A stretch of 60,718 bases of DNA from Geobacteraceae bacterium (GTDB lineage: Bacteria; Desulfobacterota; Desulfuromonadia; Desulfuromonadales; BM103): positions 1 through 60,718 of the forward strand of contig JAHEDT010000014.1 in assembly GCA_024641085.1 (NCBI GenBank), in the 5' to 3' direction. Positions within the stretch are counted from its first letter, which is position 1. Every line of letters starts with the position of its first letter. A model generated the notes under the pieces. It worked only from the letters and a program-made list of their open reading frames with translations, was not told the DNA's origin and ran no database searches. The position numbers and the translations under genes were made by a program. Positions 24,287 to 33,411 of this stretch are shown here, piece after piece.

Positions 24287-26962
24287 TCAGTGAGCCTCGC
24301 GCCAGTTGCGGCCACTGCCCACTTCAACCAGCAGGGGCACAGTCAGAGCGACAGCGCCTTCCATTTCCTCCCTGACCAGGACCGTGGCTTGCTTCAGTTC
24401 TTTCTCTGGAACATCGAAAACCAGTTCGTCATGGACCTGTAGCAGCATGCGCGTTTTCAGCCCTTCACAAGCAAGTCGTCGGTCGATGTGCACCATGGCC
24501 AGCTTGATGATATCGGCGGCCGAGCCCTGCACCGGGTAGTTGATGGCGTTGCGCTCGGCATAGCCGCGCACCGCACCGTTTTTGCTGTTGATCTCGGGGA
24601 TGGCGCAGCGTCGGCCAAGCAGCGTTGTCACGTACTGCTTGTCGCGTGCCTCGGCGATGCAGCTGTCCATGAAAGTGCGAATCCCGGGATAGCGTTCGAA
24701 ATAGGTGTCGATGAACTGCTGCGCCTCGCGGCGGCCAATACCGAGTTGCTTGGCCAGGCCAAAGGCGCTCATGCCGTAAATCACCCCGAAATTGATCGCC
24801 TTGGCCTGGCGTCGCTGTTCGTCGGTAACCATTTCCGGGAAAAGGCCGAGCACCTCGCTGGCGGTGCGCCGATGGATATCCTCACCGCGGGCAAACGCCT
24901 CCTTGAGAGCCGGCTCGTCGGCCATATGGGCGAGGATGCGCAACTCGACCTGTGAATAGTCGGCGGAGAGCAGCAGGCAGCCTTCGGACGGAATGAACCC
25001 TTCGCGAATCCGCCGGCCCTCTTCGGTGCGGATCGGGATATTTTGCAGGTTGGGGTCACTTGAAGAAAGCCGCCCGGTGGCCGTGATCGCCTGGTTGAAA
25101 CTGGTATGGATGCGCCCGGTCTCCGGATGGATCAGCTTCGGCAGAGCATCGGTGTAGGTCCCCTTGAGCTTGGCCAGGGAACGGTAATCGAGTATTTTCG
25201 CAGCGATCTCATGTTCTTCGGACAGGTTGTTCAAGACCTCGACATCGGTCGACCAGCCGGTCTTGGTTTTTTTCCCCTTCGAGAGGCCCAGCCGCTCGAA
25301 CAGGACCTCGCCGAGCTGCTTCGGTGAGCCAATGTTGAAGGGACCGCCTGCCATTTGATGGATCTGCTGCTCGAGTACCGCCAGTTTCTTCTCCAACTCG
25401 GCTGAGAGCTTGCCAAGCAAATCGGGATCAATGCGAATGCCTGCCTGTTCCATGCCGGCCAGAATCTGCATCAGGGGCATTTCGACCTCATTAAAGAGCT
25501 GCTCCTGCTGTTGTTCGGCAACCATCGGCCGGAGTTTTTCGTAGAGCCGCAGGGTGATGTCGGCGTCCTCGGCCGCATAGACCGTCGCCTTCTCCACCTC
25601 GACCTCGTCGAAGCAGACCTTGTTCTTGCCGCTGCCGGCGACCTCGCTATAGCTGATAGTGCGGTAGTCGAGCAGTTCCGCGGCCAGGCTGTCCATGCCG
25701 TGCGATTTGGCCGCCGGGTTGGCAAGGTAGCTGGCCAGCATGGTGTCGTAGAATGGCCCGGCAGCTTCGATTCCGGCCCTTGCCAGGACCAGAAGGTCGT
25801 ATTTGAGATTCTGGCCAATCTTGAGATGCAGCGGCGACCCCAGCAGCGGCCGGATGGCGGCAAGCACACGGTCCAGGGGCAGCTGTTCGGGCACGCCGAG
25901 GTAGCGGTGACCGACCGGGAGATACCACGCCGAGCCAGGGGTCACGGCAAAGGAAAGCCCGACCAGGTCGGCACGCAGCGGGTCCAGTCCCGTCGTCTCG
26001 GTGTCAAATGCAAAACGTGCGCACTTCTGCAGCGCGGCCAGCATCTCCTGGAACCCTGCTTCATCCAGCACACTGCAGTAGTTGTCACTGCTGGCGCTGG
26101 CACGTTCGGCCGCGGAAAACTCCTGAAGCAGCTTGTGGAACTCGCATTCTTTGAAGAGTTCCGTCAGTGCTTCGCGGTCTGGCTCTGCAAGGGCGAAGTC
26201 ATGGTCATCCAGATTGAGCGGCAGGTCGTCGACCAGGGTGACCAGCTGCTTCGATATCCGCGCCTGGTCGGCAAATTTTTCCAGATTCTCCCTGCGCTTG
26301 CCCTTGACCCGGTCCAGGCTGGCCAGCAGCGTTTCAAGATCGCCGAATTCGTCGATCAGGACCTTCGCTGTCTTCTCGCCGATTCCGGGCACCCCGGGAA
26401 CATTGTCGGAGCTGTCACCCGCCAGGGACTGAACCTCGATCACCTTCTCCGCGGCACCGAAACGTTCGGCGACTTCCTGCGGGCCGTAAATCTTGTCCTT
26501 CATCGTATCAAGCAGCCGGACGTGTTGATTGACGACCTGCATCAGATCCTTGTCACCGGTGACGACGGTAACGTCCATCCCCTTGGCGGCGAATTTCCTG
26601 GCGAGGGTGGCGATGATGTCATCCGCCTCGTAACCGTTCATTTCGATCCCCGGCATGTTGAAGGCAGCCACCACCCGCTTGATATAAGGGATCTGCGGCA
26701 CCAGGTCTTCCGGCATGGCCGCCCGGTTTGCCTTGTATTCGGGATAAATCTCGGTGCGGAAGGTGGGCCCTTTGCTGTCAAAGATGACGGCCAGCCGCTC
26801 CGGCTGCAGATCGCGCACCACCTTGAGGAGCATATTGGTAAAACCGTAAATGGCGTTGGTCGCCATCCCCTTCGAGTTGCTGAGGTGGCGAATGGCATAA
26901 TAGGCGCGGTAGATGTAGCTGGAACCATCGATCAGGCAAATCCGCTGCGGCTGGTCGGACAT
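24287..26962 (-). CDS. polA: DNA polymerase I
   Basis: The 891-residue enzyme repairs DNA and removes Okazaki primers. The 5'-nuclease domain has LIDGSSYIYRAYYA and VTGDKDLMQVV plus the GDSSDNVPGVPGIGEKTA helix-hairpin-helix. The 3'-5' exonuclease domain retains its acidic residues (FDTETTGLDP), so proofreading should be active. The polymerase domain has LLSADYSQVELRILAH, RRQAKAINFGVIYGMSAFGLA and LLQVHDELVFD. Length and domain order are normal. It is preceded by GGAG. Confidence 0.97.
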   Translation of the reverse strand: MSDQPQRICLIDGSSYIYRAYYAIRHLSNSKGMATNAIYGFTNMLLKVVRDLQPERLAVIFDSKGPTFRTEIYPEYKANRAAMPEDLVPQIPYIKRVVAAFNMPGIEMNGYEADDIIATLARKFAAKGMDVTVVTGDKDLMQVVNQHVRLLDTMKDKIYGPQEVAERFGAAEKVIEVQSLAGDSSDNVPGVPGIGEKTAKVLIDEFGDLETLLASLDRVKGKRRENLEKFADQARISKQLVTLVDDLPLNLDDHDFALAEPDREALTELFKECEFHKLLQEFSAAERASASSDNYCSVLDEAGFQEMLAALQKCARFAFDTETTGLDPLRADLVGLSFAVTPGSAWYLPVGHRYLGVPEQLPLDRVLAAIRPLLGSPLHLKIGQNLKYDLLVLARAGIEAAGPFYDTMLASYLANPAAKSHGMDSLAAELLDYRTISYSEVAGSGKNKVCFDEVEVEKATVYAAEDADITLRLYEKLRPMVAEQQQEQLFNEVEMPLMQILAGMEQAGIRIDPDLLGKLSAELEKKLAVLEQQIHQMAGGPFNIGSPKQLGEVLFERLGLSKGKKTKTGWSTDVEVLNNLSEEHEIAAKILDYRSLAKLKGTYTDALPKLIHPETGRIHTSFNQAITATGRLSSSDPNLQNIPIRTEEGRRIREGFIPSEGCLLLSADYSQVELRILAHMADEPALKEAFARGEDIHRRTASEVLGLFPEMVTDEQRRQAKAINFGVIYGMSAFGLAKQLGIGRREAQQFIDTYFERYPGIRTFMDSCIAEARDKQYVTTLLGRRCAIPEINSKNGAVRGYAERNAINYPVQGSAADIIKLAMVHIDRRLACEGLKTRMLLQVHDELVFDVPEKELKQATVLVREEMEGAVALTVPLLVEVGSGRNWREAH

Positions 26963-27394
26963 GGGGTGGGTCTCCTCGCTGGGTAAGTACCGTTCATTAT
27001 TTCACATGATGGCATGGAGGCAAAGGGTTAGAGTGCTTCAGGGGACAAGCTATTCTGGTGAGGAGCCAGGCAGGGACATCCGGCCGGTCGATAGCGGTCA
27101 CGATATCGACTGCAGGAGCGACGGCACCCGTTCACTGATAATGAACTACCCCGCGGCAAGCCACGGGGTATCCAGAATTCAGAATCCAGTAGACAGAATA
27201 AACTCGTGGACCCACCTGGTGGCAGGAACTTATTCCGGATTCTGGGTACTGGATTCCCTCAATAAGGCGTGAACCAAGTGCAAATCAATGCATGGCGCAG
27301 CAAGCTGCGGGGAATCAACCCTCTCGTCGATTGAAACCGGAGATTGGAGACAAGCCTGGTATTATGTAACAACATATCGCCAAGAGGGACCAAT
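26963..27394. other. Intergenic region upstream of polA
   Basis: This 432-bp gap holds REP-like palindromes (27137-27263), described separately. No gene is supported in the rest. Confidence 0.5.
27137..27263. repeat. REP-like palindromic cluster
   Basis: A short hairpin (TACCCCG / CGGGGTA, separated by CGGCAAGCCA) is followed by an inverted pair (CAGAATCCAGTAGACAGAAT against ATTCTGGGTACTGGATTC) spaced by about 45 bp. Both resemble extragenic palindromes dispersed in related genomes. No RAYT transposase is in the window. Confidence 0.45.
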
Positions 27395-27655
27395 ATGTCT
27401 TCGAAACTGCGCATACTGTTAAAATTTCTGATAGCTGCAGCCCTGGCGGCCACAACCGCAGTCTGCCTGCATTCGTTGGAAGAAATCCATTATCTCAAGA
27501 CTTTCTTCCCCAGGACATTCAGCGTCGAGGAAGCCTTCTACGCCGGGGGGCTGGAACTGTGCAAGGTCGTTGTTATCACGATCCCGCTGCTGTTGCTCAT
27601 CATTGTCTGCCTGTTTTTACTGCAGCAGCGGTGTGACAGCTCAAAAAACGAGTGA
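27395..27655 (+). CDS. Small two-helix membrane protein of unknown function
   Basis: The 86-residue protein has two hydrophobic segments, near residues 8-27 (LLKFLIAAALAATTAVCL) and 58-76 (VVVITIPLLLLIIVCLFLL), joined by a polar loop (EEIHYLKTFFPRTFSVEEAF). No family is recognised. ATG 27395 with AAGAGGG about 8 nt upstream is preferred over an earlier in-frame start. It is convergent with the Gfo/Idh/MocA gene and has no co-directional neighbour. Confidence 0.55.
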   Translation: MSSKLRILLKFLIAAALAATTAVCLHSLEEIHYLKTFFPRTFSVEEAFYAGGLELCKVVVITIPLLLLIIVCLFLLQQRCDSSKNE

Positions 27656-27678
27656 GGCAAGCGCCCTTGGGGCGAAGG

Positions 27679-28866
27679 TCAATCTTGGGGGATTTTCACT
27701 TCCTTGCCTTGCTCAGCAGCGGAGCAGTAGGCGCTGTAGACGGTGCGGATGGTATCTGCGGCAAGCAGACTGTTCGACTGGGGGACCGAACCGGATACGG
27801 CACAGTGATAGAAATCCTGGATTTCAGCCTGGTAGCCGGTGTACCAATCTTCATCAGGAGAGATATTTGACCAGCCTTCCTTGGTCTCTATTTTCTCGAC
27901 CACATAGATGTCATCAAACTGCGCCCCCCGCGGGTTGAATGATTTCATCGAATCGTTCGGATTGATGTTCACAATGGTGCGGTGGTTGTTCGCCGTAATC
28001 TCAATCCAGTTATGCACGCCGCCGAGCACCAGTTCCGAAGCAAAAATGTCCGCAAACATCCCGTCTTCGAATACCACGTGCATCGCACCGAAATCCTCTA
28101 TGTCAGTGTACTTTCTTTTGATAAAACCCAGATCACGGTACCGGTCCGAGCGCGTGACCGAATGAACCCTCGCCGAGACGGTCACCGGACGAATCGGCCT
28201 GCCCTGTGACACCAGGCCTTCTACCTGCTTGAGGTAAAGCACCGCACCGAGGGGATGGACAGCTTTGCCCATGATTGAGCCGCCACCGGAAAAGGACCAG
28301 ATTCCGTAGTACGGGGAATGGGAACCGGAATGGGCCTCCTCCGCATGCATCCAGATAATCTGTGCCCCGGTTTTTTCGATGATCTCTTTTTCTTTCTGAA
28401 TTCCCGGCGCATAAACCCAGTTCTCCGCGTAGCATATCTGGCCTGAGCTCTCGGCTTCCGCTTTCAACAAATTCTGGACACTTCGCCTGGCCCGCTCAAG
28501 ACCTGTCGATCGATTGAACGTGTCACCCGAGAAGGTATCATCTCCCGAGCCGAAATAGCCGGTAAACGGTTTTTCGATGACAACGTGTTTGCCCTGCTTG
28601 AGCGTTTGGATGCCAATCGTCTCATGGGTGGAAGGAGGGGTGCAGACGTGAATGATATCGCTTGCGGCAATCATTGAATCAAGATCGGAAAAGGGCGTGA
28701 GACCGGTTTCCCGGGCAAACCTCCGGCAGTTCTGGGTGGTGGGCGAATAGACGCCGGTCATCTCAACCTGGAGGCCGTAAACCTTGCGCAGCGCCTCGAC
28801 ATGAAAACGGGCCGCAAATCCTGAACCAACGATTCCTGCCCGAACGGTTTTTCTGGGGTCACCCAT
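27679..28866 (-). CDS. Gfo/Idh/MocA family NAD(P)-dependent oxidoreductase
   Basis: The 395-residue protein has the N-terminal Rossmann motif AGIVGSGFAARFHVEAL and the family KHVVIEKPFTG segment with its conserved EKP. A C-terminal alpha/beta substrate domain follows. An insertion (about residues 100-130) after EKPFTG is longer than usual. Such enzymes oxidise or reduce cyclic polyols and sugars, for example inositols. It overlaps tctA by 8 bp and ends an operon of sugar isomerase, TctC, TctB and TctA, so it probably acts on the imported solute. Confidence 0.88.
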   Translation of the reverse strand: MGDPRKTVRAGIVGSGFAARFHVEALRKVYGLQVEMTGVYSPTTQNCRRFARETGLTPFSDLDSMIAASDIIHVCTPPSTHETIGIQTLKQGKHVVIEKPFTGYFGSGDDTFSGDTFNRSTGLERARRSVQNLLKAEAESSGQICYAENWVYAPGIQKEKEIIEKTGAQIIWMHAEEAHSGSHSPYYGIWSFSGGGSIMGKAVHPLGAVLYLKQVEGLVSQGRPIRPVTVSARVHSVTRSDRYRDLGFIKRKYTDIEDFGAMHVVFEDGMFADIFASELVLGGVHNWIEITANNHRTIVNINPNDSMKSFNPRGAQFDDIYVVEKIETKEGWSNISPDEDWYTGYQAEIQDFYHCAVSGSVPQSNSLLAADTIRTVYSAYCSAAEQGKEVKIPQD

Positions 28867-30394
28867 GATCGCTCCTTTTGAACAGCCAGGTGGTGGACTT
28901 TCTTTTCACCAGATCAATGCTAGCCTTGAACCATTTCGTTTTGCTAACCAGAGTCACGACAATGAACGCTATGAGCACGATACAGATTGGTCTGGATACA
29001 AAGGGCATCATTTCCCCTTCCGCAATAACCAGGGCCCGCCTGAAGTTCGTGTCCAGCATATTGCCAAGAATCAGTCCAAGAATCATCGGCGCAACAGGAT
29101 ACTCCATTTCAACCATGAGGAAACCCAAAACACCAAAGAAGAGCATCACCCGCACATCGAAGATCCTGCTCTCGATCGCATAGGATCCAATCACGCAGAG
29201 GGCGAAGATCAGTGGCATCAGTTTGGTCCGCGGGACCTGCAACACCTTGACGACATATTTGACCATGCACAATCCCAGGACAAACATTGCGCAGGTGGCC
29301 AGGAAAACCATGGCGACCACTTTATAAACGAACTCCGGCGACTCGATCATGATCAACGGTCCGGGGCGCACGCCATGGATAAACATGGCGGCCAGCAGCA
29401 CTGCGGCAGGAGCCGACCCGGGGATTCCCAAAGAGAGCACTGGTATGACCGCACCGGCCACGGCGGCGTTATTACCGGTCTCGGAAGCGATCAGGCCCTC
29501 GACACTGCCTTTGCCAAATTCTTCCGGCTTCTTGCTGCCCCGCTTGGCAAAGTCGTAACTAACCCAGGCGGCGATGTCCTCACCCACTCCGGGTATGGCA
29601 CCTATCAGCGTGCCTATCAGGCCTGAGCGAATGATGGTTTTACGGAATGGGTAGATATCTTTGAGGCGGGGCATGATACGTTCGATTTTCGATTTGATGA
29701 CATTGACATGCTTATATTTCATCATCGACAGGATCTCGGCAAAACCGAAGGCGCCCACCATGGCCGGGATAAGATTAATACCGCCAGACAGGTTCGTGTT
29801 GCCGAAAGAGAACCTGACGAAGCCGTGGATTCCTTCCATGCCGATGAGGGCGACAAAGATCCCCAGGAAACCGGATATCCACCCCTTGATGGGGTCTTTT
29901 GGTGCCGTCAGATTGCCGGAGATGACGATACCGAATACGGTCAGCCAGAAGAATTCGAAAGACTGAAAGTTGAGCGCGAAATTGCCGAGCAGCGGGGTAA
30001 AAAAGGCCAGCATAATCATGCCGATGACCGAGCCGAGAAAACTTCCGGTGGTGCTGATTCCGATGGCCCGTCCGGCCTCGCCTTTCAACGCCAGCGGGTG
30101 GCCGTCCATAGTTGTCGCAGCATTGGCCGGTGTGCCCGGAATATTCAGTAATATGGCGCTGCGTCCGCCGCCATAGATTGCCCCGATGTACATGCAAACG
30201 AGAATGAGGATAGCACTGTCCGGCGGCATGTTGAAGGTCAGCGTTGTCATCAGGGCGACCCCCATCGTGGCGGTCAGCCCGGGGAGCATTCCCACAATGA
30301 TCCCCAGTTGCGTGCTCCAAAGCACATCGAAGATCGTCCTGAAAGTAAGGAAGCTGAGCAGACCGTCGACGAATTGATGCATTCCTTCTAGCAT
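28859..30394 (-). CDS. tctA: Tripartite tricarboxylate transporter large permease (TctA)
   Basis: The 511-residue polytopic membrane protein has the TctA signatures: LGIIVGMLPGLTATMGVALM near the N terminus, SAILLNIPGTPANAATTMDG, LIGAIPGVGEDIAAWVSYD and VPVLSLGIPGSAPAAVLLA-type repeats. The paired PGxT/PG loops are conserved. It works with TctB and the periplasmic TctC. The gap from tctB is 7 bp. The actual solute is unlikely to be citrate given the sugar-enzyme neighbours. Confidence 0.94.
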   Translation of the reverse strand: MLEGMHQFVDGLLSFLTFRTIFDVLWSTQLGIIVGMLPGLTATMGVALMTTLTFNMPPDSAILILVCMYIGAIYGGGRSAILLNIPGTPANAATTMDGHPLALKGEAGRAIGISTTGSFLGSVIGMIMLAFFTPLLGNFALNFQSFEFFWLTVFGIVISGNLTAPKDPIKGWISGFLGIFVALIGMEGIHGFVRFSFGNTNLSGGINLIPAMVGAFGFAEILSMMKYKHVNVIKSKIERIMPRLKDIYPFRKTIIRSGLIGTLIGAIPGVGEDIAAWVSYDFAKRGSKKPEEFGKGSVEGLIASETGNNAAVAGAVIPVLSLGIPGSAPAAVLLAAMFIHGVRPGPLIMIESPEFVYKVVAMVFLATCAMFVLGLCMVKYVVKVLQVPRTKLMPLIFALCVIGSYAIESRIFDVRVMLFFGVLGFLMVEMEYPVAPMILGLILGNMLDTNFRRALVIAEGEMMPFVSRPICIVLIAFIVVTLVSKTKWFKASIDLVKRKSTTWLFKRSDHG

Positions 30395-30401
30395 GACGGC
30401 C

Positions 30402-30920
30402 TCAAGGCAGATCGACGAGGAATAAGTTTTGAAACACGACGGTGATCAGCAGGGATGCCACCAAAGCCTGTATCGCAGCATATAGAAACATTTTTTTCTG
30501 ACTCCAGAGCGGTTTTCCGGTCTGAAATTCAAACAGGCAGATGAAGGTGAACATATACAGAGCAGTGCACGAGTAGTAGCCGATGCGACCCAGACAGCCA
30601 ACGGCATAGACCAGAGACACAAACAGGGTCAGAAGGACTCTGAAAGCCGCCCCCTGGTGAAGTCTCTGACCATTTGCATCTGCCTCTCTCCGGAAAACCC
30701 GGTACCCGCCATTGCGAACTGAGCGAGAGAACAGAACCAGGGCCAGGCAGAGGAGAATCAACCCGATCATGCCAGGAACCACACCGGGAGCTGAGAATGG
30801 ATCGATACCGCGCCGCTCAAGTCGCGGCATGGTGTAGGACATGGTGATCACAGTGAGACTGAAGGTAATCAGGACAACGGAAGTGATGAAGTCCTTTTTG
30901 ACCATCTTTGGGTCGTTCAT
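30402..30920 (-). CDS. tctB: Tripartite tricarboxylate transporter small permease (TctB)
   Basis: The protein of about 172 residues has four hydrophobic segments, the usual TctB topology: SVVLITFSLTVITMSYTMP, PGMIGLILLCLALVLFS, VLLTLFVSLVYAVGCLG and a C-terminal ALVASLLITVVFQNLFLVDLP. ATG 30920 (MNDPKM) is chosen because upstream in-frame codons run into the intercistronic hairpin; MVKK at 30905 is an alternative. No strong ribosome-binding site is seen. Confidence 0.85.
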   Translation of the reverse strand: MNDPKMVKKDFITSVVLITFSLTVITMSYTMPRLERRGIDPFSAPGVVPGMIGLILLCLALVLFSRSVRNGGYRVFRREADANGQRLHQGAAFRVLLTLFVSLVYAVGCLGRIGYYSCTALYMFTFICLFEFQTGKPLWSQKKMFLYAAIQALVASLLITVVFQNLFLVDLP

Positions 30921-30947
30921 GTGCGCATTCGTTCCGAAGCAGCCGGT

Positions 30948-30982
30948 ATGAGTGCCCGATGGCCAGTCCATCGGGCACTCAT
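30948..30982. promoter_or_regulatory. Intercistronic hairpin between tctC and tctB
   Basis: A perfect 15-bp inverted repeat (ATGAGTGCCCGATGG and its complement) with a 5-nt loop sits 11 bp after the tctC stop and 28 bp before the tctB start. There is no T tract, so it may stabilise the tctC message against 3' decay or partly attenuate transcription. Confidence 0.6.
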
Positions 30983-30992
30983 GGCGAGGTGA

Positions 30993-32021
30993 TTATTTCG
31001 GGCGAGGAATTCCAATCGTCGAAGGATCGACGACAGCATCACCCTTGTCAAACTTCAGCCACGCATCGAGCTGGACCATGGGAAACGATTTTTTCTTTGC
31101 CGCGTCTCCGGTTGCCGGGTCAAAGATCATGGCATTCTGGGAGGCAAAGGTTTTCAAGCTCTGGTCGTCGGCCAGGGTCTTCCATATTGCGGTCAGGGTA
31201 TCAACCGCTTCCTGCGGTACACCTTTTGGGACAAAGATACCGAAATAGATCGGAGCCGTAACAAAATCGGGAATCCACTGCTTGACCGACGGAATCTCCT
31301 GAGCATAGCCCTCAATCTTGAGCGGAGAGTCAGCAAGCACCGCGAGGGCCCGCAACTTGCCGGCCTTCAACATATCGACTTCTTCCTTTGAGAGCTGCGT
31401 GACAACGTCGCATTCCCCGGCGACCGTTGCAATGACAGCAGGGTTGCCGCCATCGTATGACACATGCTTGTAATCAATCCCAGTATAGGATTTGATCATC
31501 TCGATTGCGGTATGTCCAGCCGAGTTGACGCCAGCCGTGGCGACCTTGATCTTGCCGGGATTGGCCTTGAAGCCCTCAAGCAGTTCACCAAAAGTCTTGT
31601 ACGGTGAAGACGCATTCACAGCCACGACATTTGGAATGGCGAAGTTGAGGAACAGATACCAATCATCCAAGGTCGTGTCCAGCAGGCCCTGCACCTTGTA
31701 GACTCCCAGGTCTTTGACTGCACCAGCCGTCCAGTAAAGCCCGCTTCTCGGCTTGTCCAAAACGCTTTTCGTGCCGACGGAACCAGAGGCCCCGGCCTGG
31801 TTCACGACAACGATTTTCTGCCCGAGAGGTTTTTCCAGGGAGATAGCAGTCTGCCTGGAGACACCGTCAGTTGCCCCGCCGGCATTCCACGGAACAATGA
31901 GATTAATAGGTTTGTCCGGCTTCCACGTGGTCTCAGCGGAGGCATCATCTGCCAGCAGCATTCCAAACGCCAACCCGGAAGTAACACTCAGGACAACCAA
32001 CAGCTTAGTCAGGCTTTTCAT
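30993..32021 (-). CDS. tctC: TctC/Bug-family periplasmic solute-binding protein
   Basis: The 342-residue precursor has a signal peptide (SLTKLLVVLSVTSGLAFGML, cleavage near ASA). The Bug-family pattern follows: PINLIVPWNAGGATDGVSRQ, VVNQAGASGSVGTKSVLDKP and DYKHVSYDGGNPAVIATVAG. Bug proteins bind carboxylates and other small solutes via the two beta-strand/loop motifs. GAGGAGG precedes the ATG. It is second in the operon, after the sugar isomerase/epimerase. Confidence 0.9.
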   Translation of the reverse strand: MKSLTKLLVVLSVTSGLAFGMLLADDASAETTWKPDKPINLIVPWNAGGATDGVSRQTAISLEKPLGQKIVVVNQAGASGSVGTKSVLDKPRSGLYWTAGAVKDLGVYKVQGLLDTTLDDWYLFLNFAIPNVVAVNASSPYKTFGELLEGFKANPGKIKVATAGVNSAGHTAIEMIKSYTGIDYKHVSYDGGNPAVIATVAGECDVVTQLSKEEVDMLKAGKLRALAVLADSPLKIEGYAQEIPSVKQWIPDFVTAPIYFGIFVPKGVPQEAVDTLTAIWKTLADDQSLKTFASQNAMIFDPATGDAAKKKSFPMVQLDAWLKFDKGDAVVDPSTIGIPRPK

Positions 32022-32053
32022 ACGCTTCCTCCTCGAATGAGTTGAGTGACTCT

Positions 32054-32950
32054 TTAGCTACTGAAAGTAATTCCAGCCTCTTCTGCCATTGTAACAAGCT
32101 GATTTCCGTAGTCGATGAAACTGTTCCAACGCTGCTCAAAAGACGCTTTTTTCGACGGATCATGGAAGACAACCGCGACATGCGGTTCGATAGAGACCGG
32201 CATGGCCATGTCATATTCGCTGACCAACCGAAGAATCTCCTTGACCTTGCCCGACCCCTTGCCCGGGAGTGTATAGTGCAGGGTGTCATTGTCCCAGCAA
32301 GCGTCTTTGATGTGGAGGTAGGCGACATGCTCGCGAACCTCCTGAAAAAACTTCAGTGAATCCTGATAGGAGAATGGTTGCTGGCCCCTGACATCGAGCA
32401 TGGAAACTGGATTGCCAGTGTCGAACACTAGCTTCAGCGCAGGCGAGTTGACTCTCTCCAGCAACCGAAGAGTGTGCTGGGAACTCTGCCCTCCCCAGGT
32501 CTCGCAATTCTCGTGCAGGCAGACAATGCCGTGATCCTCTGCCATACGGACGATTTTTTTCAGGTTGCTGAATATGACGGGTTCAAGACTGCTGCCCAAC
32601 TTGACCGGTGAACCGATCCTGTAGCTCATGATTCTGATAAAGCGCACACCCGCCTTGTTCATGTGACGGATTGAAGTTTTCATTTCAGCCAGATCCAACT
32701 CGGCGGAGCTGCAGGCGTCTCGACTCCAATTCGCGATAGTGCTGCCAAAGCAAGAGATCGCGATGTCGTTCTCCTCAAGTTGGCGATGAACAGCATCAAA
32801 CTCTGCATCGCTCAGGCTGCTGACATTCTTGCCGTTGACGGTTCTGAGATCTATAGAGCCCCAGCCAAGCTCTTTCAGGGCCCTGATCTGCATGGTCAGA
32901 TCATCGGAGACTTCATCGGGAAACCCGGAGATGATAAAAGGGGAAGACAT
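32054..32950 (-). CDS. Sugar phosphate isomerase/epimerase (xylose isomerase-like TIM barrel)
   Basis: The protein of about 298 residues has the AP-endonuclease-2 TIM-barrel pattern: ISGFPDEVSDDLTMQIRALK, LGWGSIDLRTV, HENCETWGG, LVFDTGNPVSML, YLHIKDACWD and VSIEPHVA. The metal-ligand positions (Glu in HENCE, Asp/His in the following strands, Glu in IEPH) are present. These enzymes isomerise or epimerise keto-sugars or inosose-type compounds. ATG 32950 is chosen by family alignment; an earlier in-frame ATG at 33001 exists. It heads the TctCBA operon. Confidence 0.85.
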   Translation of the reverse strand: MSSPFIISGFPDEVSDDLTMQIRALKELGWGSIDLRTVNGKNVSSLSDAEFDAVHRQLEENDIAISCFGSTIANWSRDACSSAELDLAEMKTSIRHMNKAGVRFIRIMSYRIGSPVKLGSSLEPVIFSNLKKIVRMAEDHGIVCLHENCETWGGQSSQHTLRLLERVNSPALKLVFDTGNPVSMLDVRGQQPFSYQDSLKFFQEVREHVAYLHIKDACWDNDTLHYTLPGKGSGKVKEILRLVSEYDMAMPVSIEPHVAVVFHDPSKKASFEQRWNSFIDYGNQLVTMAEEAGITFSS

Positions 32951-33411
32951 TGGATTCACACCGGAACCGATGAGAGGAATCTTTTTTCGGCAGACTGGCA
33001 CCGTCGGTGCACTGGGTCATCAACCCCGCCGATCACCCGGTCAGGCATTGGCCGTCCCTAATTTCTACAGCATACCAATGACTATGTCAAACGGCTAAAA
33101 ACACTGGGTCTTTCCTGACTTGAAGAGACATCGCCGGGTGCTTTTACGAAATCGCCACGGCAAGTCGACAAAGGGCTTGTGGTGCACCCCCCGGGCGTCA
33201 CCCAGTTACGGTCCCTGATAACAAAAGAGCGAGACAACCATAAAAAAGTGCTTATGGTCTTTTTCTGCCACGGCGCGGCAACTTACAGTTGCTTTATTTT
33301 TTCGCTATCGCCCGGTTTTTTAAAGATCATTATTTTCATCCATGAGCGAGGTTGACAATACCCACCGGAATGATTAGCTTTCGTAGTGTTCCCTTGCTGC
33401 GAGGAGTCCGC
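32951..33411. other. Intergenic region between sugar operon and lon
   Basis: This 461-bp gap has two plus-strand terminator-like hairpins (33237-33263 and 33278-33302). A TTGACA at 33352-33357 lies 60 bp before lon with a poor -10. No gene is supported. Confidence 0.5.
33278..33302 (+). terminator. Terminator-like hairpin upstream of lon
   Basis: GCAAC/GTTGC stem with TTACA loop, then TTTATTTTTT. Another hairpin (ACCATAA/TTATGGT followed by CTTTTTC) lies at 33237-33263. No upstream plus-strand gene is visible, so they may insulate lon or end a short transcript. Confidence 0.5.
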
